DNA from: Posidonia oceanica
Lineage: Eukaryota; Streptophyta; Magnoliopsida; Alismatales; Posidoniaceae
Assembly: GCA_037176725.1 (NCBI GenBank)
Contig: JAZBRS010000026.1
Location: 146,889,501 to 146,953,500 of the forward strand
Direction of reading: 5' to 3'
Length of the DNA stretch: 64,000 bases
The position numbers and the translations under genes are program-made. The notes beneath the pieces are model-generated. The model did no database searches. It was not told the DNA's origin and worked only from the letters and a program-made list of their open reading frames with translations. Positions within the stretch are counted from its first letter, which is position 1, and the number at the start of each line of letters is the position of its first letter. Shown here one piece after another: positions 57,950 through 64,000 of this stretch.

Positions 57950-58960
57950 TATGTGGTCGCCGATACGGCGGGCGACAGAGCTGGTCGCCGATAGGGCAGG
58001 CAGCAGACTCGCAGACCACACTCCCCAGACTGCAGCTATCATTGCTAGGAGAAAGGTGCGAAAATAGTACGAAATTAGAAAACAAAGCTTGGAAAAACAC
58101 AAGTAACATGTCCAGCAATAAGATCAGTGTGCAAACAAGTCGGAAAAGGAACGGCAAAGTGGCGAGGAGGCGGCTAGGCATACTGTGAGGTTCAGGGCAT
58201 GGTCACCTATTACCCAGGCGACGGTGCTTGTCGCCGGTGAAGCCGGCGGCAGAGGCACAGGCCATGCTCCCCCTCACAGCAGCCATCATTGCCAAGAAAG
58301 AGGCATAAAAGTAGGACGGATTTAAGGACTAAAACAACATTGAAAACACAGACGGCAACCAAGCATGGAAATCGACATAAAAACAAATCACATAAGTAAG
58401 GTGGCAAAACGGCGGACCGGTGGCTCGCTCACCACTTGGATTGCAAGCCAAGTCGCCGCTAATAGGGGCGCCCAGATGGGTCGCCGTTCAGACAGGCGGC
58501 CCGGCCTCAAGCAGTTCTCCAAGCTGTGGTTTTCATCGCCAAGATCGGGGCAGAAAACCAATGTAAAACTGAGAATCGAATGCATAGAAATAAAGTAGGC
58601 ACAAAGGGGTACACAAACATGCATTCAGATTGGCAAATCGTTAAGTAGGTTACGAGATATAGTGGCTTGAACTTGGCCGAAAAGCTGCCTAGAGTTACAA
58701 TCTAGTCGCCTGTCAGATAGGCGGTTGACTTGCAACTTCGGTGGCCAAACAGTTATGTTCAAGGCCGGACCAAGAACCCACGGCTATGCTAAATGGAAAA
58801 ATAAGCATACATACATGTAGATTAAACATCCAGGAATACAAGCATATAATCAACATAGAAAATGGAGCTTTGAGTCGGCCGGAGTGGCGGCTCAAAGTTC
58901 GACCGGAGGCTGTGAGCGTTGCAGCTCAGTCGCCGGCATGGCCGGCGACTGAACTGGCAG
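57950..58960. repeat. Degenerate ~250-bp modules with TCGCC/GGCGA hairpins in LTR 1 U3
   Basis: Short inverted repeats with GTCGCC...GGCGAC arms recur near 57955, 58201-58255, 58452-58500, 58706-58725 and 58929-58949, at 223-254-bp steps. They share flanking text such as CAGC-ATCATTGC-A-GA. The last, GTCGCCGGC ATG GCCGGCGAC, is a perfect 9-bp stem with a 3-base loop. Another relic is near 60017-60045. Confidence 0.65.
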
Positions 58961-60280
58961 TCCGTTCACCGGACTTCAATGCCACTTCTCGCCGATTGGG
59001 CGAGGCCTAAAATTCCGGGGAGGATCCAAGAAGCATGAGGAAGCTTCTAGGAATCCAACCACACCATCGGCGTGGGAAACGGTGGCTCGAGGAGCTCTAC
59101 CCACCTCCTCCGTTTTGTGCCACCGGCGTCGACGAATTTCGGCCATCAAGGTGGCTAAAAGTTTGTGGGATGGACCGGGGGACCACGTGGCATGGAGGAG
59201 GACGCGAGAATGGCCTCGCGGGCTAAGGGGGGAGGCTACGGCCTCTTTCCCACCTCCGCTGGTGGCTCGCCGGCGTTGTCGCGCATCATCAGCGGTTGGG
59301 CCGGCCGAGAGTGCAATCATGGTATCTAGCTAGCTAGGAAGAAGGGGGAGGGGTCCGGGAAACTTCCCGGACCCTCAAACATGCAAGGTGTAGAAGCGTG
59401 TACCTCTTGTGGCTCGTCGGAAGTGACGGTCGACGTGGAGAGATGTCGCCGGAGTTGGGGAAGATGACACCGGCGAAGCTCGGGAAGGGCCCTCGGATGC
59501 TTGGAAACGCACGGAAAAGCTTCTAGGAGGCTCGAGGATTGCATTAGGGGGCTCGGGAGTGGGCTTGGAGGCATGGATCGTGTGGGAAGTCTGTGGGTTG
59601 TGTGAAGGTGTGATCAACGGCCAAATGGGTTCTCTGGTTTTGTTCGAAGGGTGGCTCTCCATGCGAGGAAGGAAGGTGCTCAGAGGGTGGCGTGAGAACG
59701 AAAAAGGTGGTCGGGCATGGTAGGCCGAATGGGTGGTGAGGTGACGGACGTGTGTGGAGGCTGGCCGGCAAGGAGGCCGAGGTTGTCAGAGCATGCGGTC
59801 GGTGAGGGTGATGATGGGTTCTTATGAGAGGGGGGAAAACGACAAAGGAGGGCGGCGAGTAAATGCTCCTTGTCGTCTAGCAGATGGCGGGAGCGGGGCA
59901 GTAAGTGCAGAGGTGACCGGTGGCAGGAGCAACGGCCGAAAATGGCTGCATGGGAAGGTTCTGGGTGGCACTCTGATTTGCAGGTGAGTCACCGAATGCA
60001 AGGGCGCCCAACTTAGTCGTCTCATTCGAGGGCGACGAAGTCAGTCGCCTCTATAATGGGCAGCTAAACGTGCAACTTAGTGGGTTGGGCTTTGGCTGGG
60101 CCTGGAGTGGGCTTAAGTGTTGAGTGAGTTTTGGATTATGTTGTAGAAAGGGGAAATGGTTTGTTTTGGGTTGGTTTGGGTTGGGTTTGAAATGGGGTTT
60201 GAAATGGGGTCCGTCGAGCCATCTTCCAAACAAGCTTCCAGAGATTCTCCAACTGAAGACCGTCAAAATGGGTGTCTATA

Positions 60281-60300
60281 GATGCCCCTCCCTGAGCGGG
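60281..60300 (-). promoter_or_regulatory. Polypurine tract before LTR 1
   Basis: CGCTCAGGGAGGGGCATC on the - strand lies directly upstream of the LTR start. It fixes the element as reading leftward. Confidence 0.65.
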
Positions 60301-60639
60301 GTCAAGGAGACTGAGGCCGCTGCTCAAGGTTGACAAAGACACCCTGCCGAACCGGCAGGAGCGCAGACGATGTCGGTGTGAGTCATTTATTCGACGAATG
60401 TACCGAAAGTCATGACCCGTTGCCACGATGCGAATGCAAGTGCAGATGCAAAGTGCAGGTGTAGAAATGATGATGCCAAAGTAAAGCCTACGTTAATGTA
60501 CATGCTTGCTCTACTTTGTGGCATAGTGATGCGTACCGACGCTAATCCTACTGGGGATTGCGCTGGTGCACGACGCTATGTGTGCCAAATGTAATGTGCT
60601 GGTGATAATGCGACGCTGCATGATGCGTGGTGGGTTGAC

Positions 60640-60765
60640 GGACCCAACGCTGGACAGTTCGGGTTATCGACCCAACGAGTTGACGGACTCAGACCGAATA
60701 GTTAGGGTTATCGGCCCAACGAGTTGACAGACTCAGACCGGATAGTTAGGATTATCAGCCCAAAT
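60640..60765. repeat. 44-bp tandem repeat in the element 3' region
   Basis: GGGTTATCGACCC, GGGTTATCGGCCC and GGATTATCAGCCC start at 60661, 60705 and 60749, each preceded by AGTT(C/A)G and followed by AACGAGTTGAC in the first two. Confidence 0.8.
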
Positions 60766-60852
60766 AAAGAACACCAGACAAGGTGACGGGTGTCATCCGG
60801 GTAGCTAGGACTACCAAACCAAAGAAGATACCGAGGGCGGCAAAATAAGATG

Positions 60853-60882
60853 CCCCTGGTATCAGAGGGATGATACTAGGGG
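60853..60882. repeat. Hairpin left of the 58-bp array
   Basis: CCCCTGGTATCA and TGATACTAGGGG form a 12-bp stem with one mismatch and a 6-base loop. The following text (ACAGTCG-AGCG-CCTT-GCA) also follows the hairpin at 63039. Confidence 0.8.
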
Positions 60883-60984
60883 ACAGTCGTAGCGCCCTTG
60901 GCATCGAAAGAAGAGTTGGACAGCTATGACGGGCGTCAACTAAGCAGTTAGGGCTAGCAGCCCGGAAAAGAAAAGGGGCTCGTC

Positions 60985-61680
60985 CTCGATGCAAGGAAGC
61001 GAGCATATGCGACTTCGAAAAGGGCATGCAAAGGCGCTCGTTCCTCAAAGTAAGGAAGCGAGCAGACATGACCTCAAAAGGGCATGCGAAGGGGCTTGTT
61101 CTCAAAGTAAGGAAGCAAGTAGACATGACCTCGAAAGGGCACGCGAAGGGGCTAGTTCCTCAAAGTAAGGAAGCAAAGCAGACATGACCTCGAAAGGGCA
61201 TGCAAAGGCGCTCCTTCCTCAAAGTAAGAAAGCAAGCAGACATGACCTCGAAAGGGCATGCAAGGGCGCTAGTTCCTCAAAGTAAGGAAGTAAGCAAACA
61301 TGTCCCCGAAAGGGCATGCAAAGGTACTCCTTCCTCAAAGTAAGGAAGCGAGCAGACATGACCTCAAAAAGGCACGCAAAGGCGCTAGTTCCTCAAAGTA
61401 AGGAAGCAAAGCAGATATGACCTCGAAAGGGCATGCAAAGGCGCTCCTTCCTCAAAGTAAGGAAGCAAGCAGACATGACCTCGAAACGGCATGCAAAGGC
61501 GTTAGTTCCTCAAAGTAAGGAAGTGAGCAGACATGACCTCGAAAGTGCATGCAAATGCGCTAGTTCCTCAAAGTAAGGAAGCAAAGCAGACATGACCCCG
61601 AAAGGACATGCAAAGACGCTCGTTCCTCAAAGTAAGGAAGCAAAGCAGACATGACCTCGAAAGAGCATGCAAAGACGCTC
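60985..61680. repeat. 58-bp satellite-like array, left block
   Basis: About twelve units spaced 57-59 bp (CTCAAAGTAA at 61044, 61101, 61159, 61218, 61276, 61334 and onward). Unit text is TTCCTCAAAGTAAGGAAGC, AGCAGACATGACCTCGAAA, GGGCATGCAAAGGCGCT. It lies in the hypervariable 3' part of the Ogre-like element. Confidence 0.92.
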
Positions 61681-62105
61681 ACCACATTTTCTTTAATTTC
61701 CTTTCTACTAACTCTGGATAGATTACTACACATATTGATTCATTTTTATATTGTCTTGTTTGTTTTGCTTTGCTAACGTTTATCATACAAGGAGGAAGAA
61801 GGAAGAAAGAGCTTACCGAGCACGGGCACCCTTGGGCAATGCTGGCGTTGTCCCAAGGTAGCTGAACCTGCAACCACACTACATCTCCCCAAAGGCGTCT
61901 CAAGGACCGGCGAAAGCGAACCGAGAGTGGCGATCACACCGATTCATCACACGTGGTGTGACGGAGTCGGATACAAAGAAGGAGGACATCGAGAAAAAGA
62001 AGATAGAGCGAGCAAAAGAGGGAGCCAAAAGAAGCCTTCTTCTTCCCACAAAACCTCCCATCATCATCTTCTTCTTCACCTCACTCCAAAACCCCATATC
62101 CACAG
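61681..62105 (+). pseudogene. Gene fragment inserted in the 58-bp array, copy 2
   Basis: This non-repeat segment begins after a broken unit and ends at CCATATCCACAG, where repeat text (CGAGCAGACGTGAC) resumes. From 61787 it aligns with the reverse complement of 55570-55812. Shared DNA landmarks are GGCAATGCTGGC, GGCGTCTCAAG, GCGAAAGCGAAC-GAGAGT-GCGATCAC and CCCCATATCCACAG. Frame-shifted protein text includes GQCWRCPKVAEP and RGVTESDTKKEDIEKKKIER. It keeps intron-like sequence before TACAAG, so it came from genomic DNA, not spliced RNA. Confidence 0.7.
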
Positions 62106-62995
62106 CGAGCAGACGTGACTCCGAAGAGGCACGCAAAAGGGAAGACTTGTCCTCAAATTAAGGAAGCAAGCAAACGTGACTTCGAAAAGGCACGTAAAGG
62201 ACTTGTCCTCAAAGTAAGGCAACAAGCAGACATGACCTTGAAAGGACATGCAAAAGGGAGACTTGTCCTCAAATTAAGGAAACAAGCAGACATGACTTCG
62301 AAAAGGCATGCAAAGGGCTTGTTCTCAAAGTAAGGCAACAAGCAGACATGACCTCGAAAGGGCATGCAAAGGGACTAGTTCCTCAAAGTAAGGAAGCGAG
62401 CAGACATGACCTCGAAAGGGCATGCAAAGGCGCTAGTTTCTCAAAATAAGGAAGCAAAGCAGACATGACCTCGAAAGGGCATGCAAAGGCGCTCGTTCCT
62501 CAAAGTAAGGAAGCAAAGTAGACATGACCTCGAAAGGGCATGCAAAGGCGCTCATTCCTCAAAGTAAGGAAGCGAGCAGACGTGACTTCGAAGAGGCACG
62601 CAAAAGGAAAGACTTATCCTCAAATTAAGGAAGCAAGCAGACGTAACTTCGAAAAGGCACGCAAAGGACTTGTCCTCAAAGTAAGGCAACAAGCAGACAT
62701 GACCTCGAAGGACATGCAAAGGAGAGACTTGTCCTTAAATTAAGGAAACAAGTAGACGTGACTTCGACAAGGCACGCAAAGGACTTGTCTTTAAAGTAAG
62801 GCAACAAGCAGACATGACCTCGAAAGGGCATGCAAAGGGGAGACTTGTCCTCAAATTAAGGAAAGAAGCAGACGTGACTTCAAAAAGGCACGCAAAGGGC
62901 TTGTCCTCAAAGTAAGGCAACAAACAGACATGACCTCGAAAGGGCATGCAAATGGGAGACTTGTCCTCAAATTAAGGAAACAAGCAGACGCACAA
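62106..62995. repeat. 58-bp satellite-like array, right block
   Basis: About fifteen more units of the same family. Two subtypes alternate in part of the block: ATGACCTCGAAAGGGCATGC and GTGACTTCGAAAAGGCACGC, the latter paired with a GACTTGTCCTCAAATTAAGG variant. This makes a higher-order unit of about 115 bp at 62580-62990. Confidence 0.9.
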
Positions 62996-63038
62996 ACTAA
63001 TAGGAGGAGAGTGACACCATAGGACAGCAAAAAAGATG

Positions 63039-63066
63039 CCCCTGGTATCAAGGATGATACCAGGGG
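63039..63066. repeat. Hairpin right of the 58-bp array
   Basis: CCCCTGGTATCA and TGATACCAGGGG are perfect 12-bp arms with the loop AGGA. It is homologous to 60853-60882. Confidence 0.9.
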
Positions 63067-63634
63067 ACAGTCGAAGCGTCCTTAGCACCGAAAAGCAATG
63101 AACATAGACAAAGCTGACGCGCTTGTCAAACGAGTAGTTAGGGCTACCAGCCCGGCGTAATGACTCAACCGGGAGCGCTTGGTGGCTTTACTCGACTTGA
63201 TGGCGTTGGTCTGTAGAGATTTTGGTATCTTGATGGGACGTAGGGCTTTCTTGTAGCCTTCCTGCGTTGAAACTGTTGGCAGTTGCTTCTGAAACTTGCA
63301 AAACTATCTGGATTTGATAGCGCTCTCCTCATGGCTTTGAGGGGTTGGATGCACGAAGTTGAGGCAGCGCCTCGGTTGCAAGCTGGACAAACGGCTCAAG
63401 GCCAAGATTGTGCGAGAACATGCATGGAAGGCAACTCAACATACAAGCAATTGGCACAACAAAACATCATTGCATTTATAAGGTCTTGATTACATGCACA
63501 TAGCTGGGTGAAACAAGATACATCAAGACTTGGATAAAGTGCACTGCTGCGCGGGTGCTCTAACTGTTCCGAGGCTTCTTAGATTTCCTGGAGTCAGGGA
63601 ACAGAGGCGCGCTAGGCGGGATCTCGCTAATGGG
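63067..63634. other. Non-coding stretch of the Ogre-like element
   Basis: It contains AGTTAGGGCTACCAGCCCGG near 63141-63160, a variant of AGTTAGGGCTAGCAGCCCGG at 60945. The + strand ORF 63283-63489 has no recognisable domain. Confidence 0.4.
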
Positions 63635-64000
63635 CTAAAGCCCCTGCACTTCAGTCAGATATTCTGGAGTACATCCCAAGCCCTTCGCGACTGCAATGTC
63701 AGATGATCGCACACCATCGCACAAGAGGTTGGCCAACCTTGCCGTGGCAGCAGTAGTGTTCAGTGGGTAGAATCGAAGGAGATCGAAAGCTACACTACTG
63801 ACAAAGGCACCCTGTTGGAAGTCGAATTGCCGCATCACTTGGATGGGGTGGTACTCGACGCCTCCTGTAAATCCTGGTAGCACAACCAGTTTCCTGTCGC
63901 GGGCGCTGAAGAAGACAGTGAAGGGTTCGGCCGCAAACGGGATGATGCACCAAGTTACCGTATCATCCGTCAGCATCTCTAGCCTTTCATACTCCTCGCG
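63635..64000 (-). CDS. Ogre-like accessory ORF (DUF7745/plant-mobile-domain-like), partial
   Basis: The frame is open from the window edge (64000, EEYERLEMLTDDTVTW) to the stop at 63635. Text such as VLPGFTGGVEYHPIQVMRQF and SVAFDLLRFYPLN resembles the retroelement-associated DUF7745 proteins I know from plants, in which a GGI-Y-P---RQF block follows a hydrophobic strand. The match is from memory and modest. It is in the sense orientation of the element ending at LTR 1. Its place between the edge and the tandem-repeat region suggests either the Ogre ORF upstream of gag in an internally deleted element, or an accessory ORF near the 3' end. The start lies outside the window. Confidence 0.45.
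   Translation of the reverse strand, partial: REEYERLEMLTDDTVTWCIIPFAAEPFTVFFSARDRKLVVLPGFTGGVEYHPIQVMRQFDFQQGAFVSSVAFDLLRFYPLNTTAATARLANLLCDGVRSSDIAVAKGLGCTPEYLTEVQGL

Larger units (their letters stand above)
57377..60280 (-). repeat. Ogre/Tat-like LTR 1 (3' LTR, 2.9 kb)
   Basis: On the - strand it starts TATAGACACCC after a polypurine tract and ends GGCATTCACA. GGTTTATAAAATAC near 57775-57790 is a TATA box, and downstream the CCTAACACCTTCCC block (57650-57665) is one I associate with Ogre LTRs. The left flank breaks into a 56-bp repeat unit of another element, so it is a nested insertion. Large ORFs on both strands in its GC-rich U3 show no domains. Its 5' LTR and target duplication lie beyond the window. 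Confidence 0.7.

Noticed and set aside
57720..58624. Long hydrophobic - strand ORFs, for example 153 residues at 57720-58181
   Set aside because: They lie in the U3-R of an LTR, contain its TATA box and repeats, and show no family motif.
57377..60280. Reading LTR 1 as a + strand LTR (TGTGAATGCC...GTCTATA)
   Set aside because: TG/CA ends are symmetric. The polypurine tract at 60281 and the TATA box at 57775 are both on the - strand, so the - orientation fits better.
58976..60426. Arg/Pro/Ser-rich ORFs on both strands
   Set aside because: The GC-rich LTR U3 gives long stop-free frames on several strands at once; no domain is visible.
60985..62995. Regular short repeats resembling a CRISPR array
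   Set aside because: The whole 58-bp period is conserved with no unique spacers, no cas genes are present, and the genome is a plant's. It is a tandem array in a retroelement.
1..64000. tRNA, rRNA or other structured RNA genes
   Set aside because: I looked for cloverleaf-type B-box text and rRNA cores on both strands by eye and saw none convincing; a covariance search would be needed to exclude small RNAs.

Overview
This window is nuclear DNA of a flowering plant. It holds several nested classes of plant transposable elements, a UDP-glycosyltransferase with a PSPG-type box, GT-AG introns and AT-rich intergenic DNA. I cannot name the species or order. The LINE ORF1 layout (zinc knuckles before the DUF4283-like domain) recalls monocot LINEs, but that is weak evidence.

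One probably functional host gene is visible. It has five exons on the + strand (22539-22655, 22853-22925, 32933-32997, 45814-45923, 49969-50203). They join in frame across GT-AG introns into a 199-residue protein with two predicted membrane segments. Three of its four introns are swollen by transposons, so 600 coding bases span 27.7 kb. About 320 bp upstream, divergently oriented, lies a UDP-glycosyltransferase (22218 down to 16166, - strand). It was full length but is now a pseudogene: it carries frameshifts, and a 4.6-kb Ty1/copia element (16439-20994) sits near its 3' end.

Layout. 1-4015: a copia pol relic cut by a solo Ogre-like LTR. 4920-8023: part of a TIR repeat, then a degraded hAT transposon. 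8024 to about 15985: a decayed L1-type LINE with a Tourist-like MITE inside. 16166-22218: the split UGT. Intron 2 (22926-32932): a PIF/Harbinger element carrying only a Myb/SANT-like ORF, and a foldback element split by an old copia. Intron 3 (32998-45813): two DUF659/BED hAT elements in opposite orientation, the second inserted into another copia relic and itself carrying a 228-bp MITE. Intron 4 (45924-49968): a 308-bp tandem duplication and a copia integrase-LTR fragment. 52343-54676: small MITEs.

55440-64000: Ty3/gypsy (Tat/Ogre-like) DNA on the - strand. It has two LTRs with preceding polypurine tracts, 44-, 56- and 58-bp tandem arrays of the kind known from hypervariable 3' regions of this lineage, two copies of a captured gene fragment, and an open ORF running off the right edge.

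Most element boundaries were found by reading target-site duplications and terminal repeats by eye. Family names come from motif recognition, not database searches. I found no wholly new system. The strongest leads are the inverted hAT pair inside an expressed-type intron, the gene fragment embedded in the 58-bp satellite-like array, and the hairpin pair that brackets that array.
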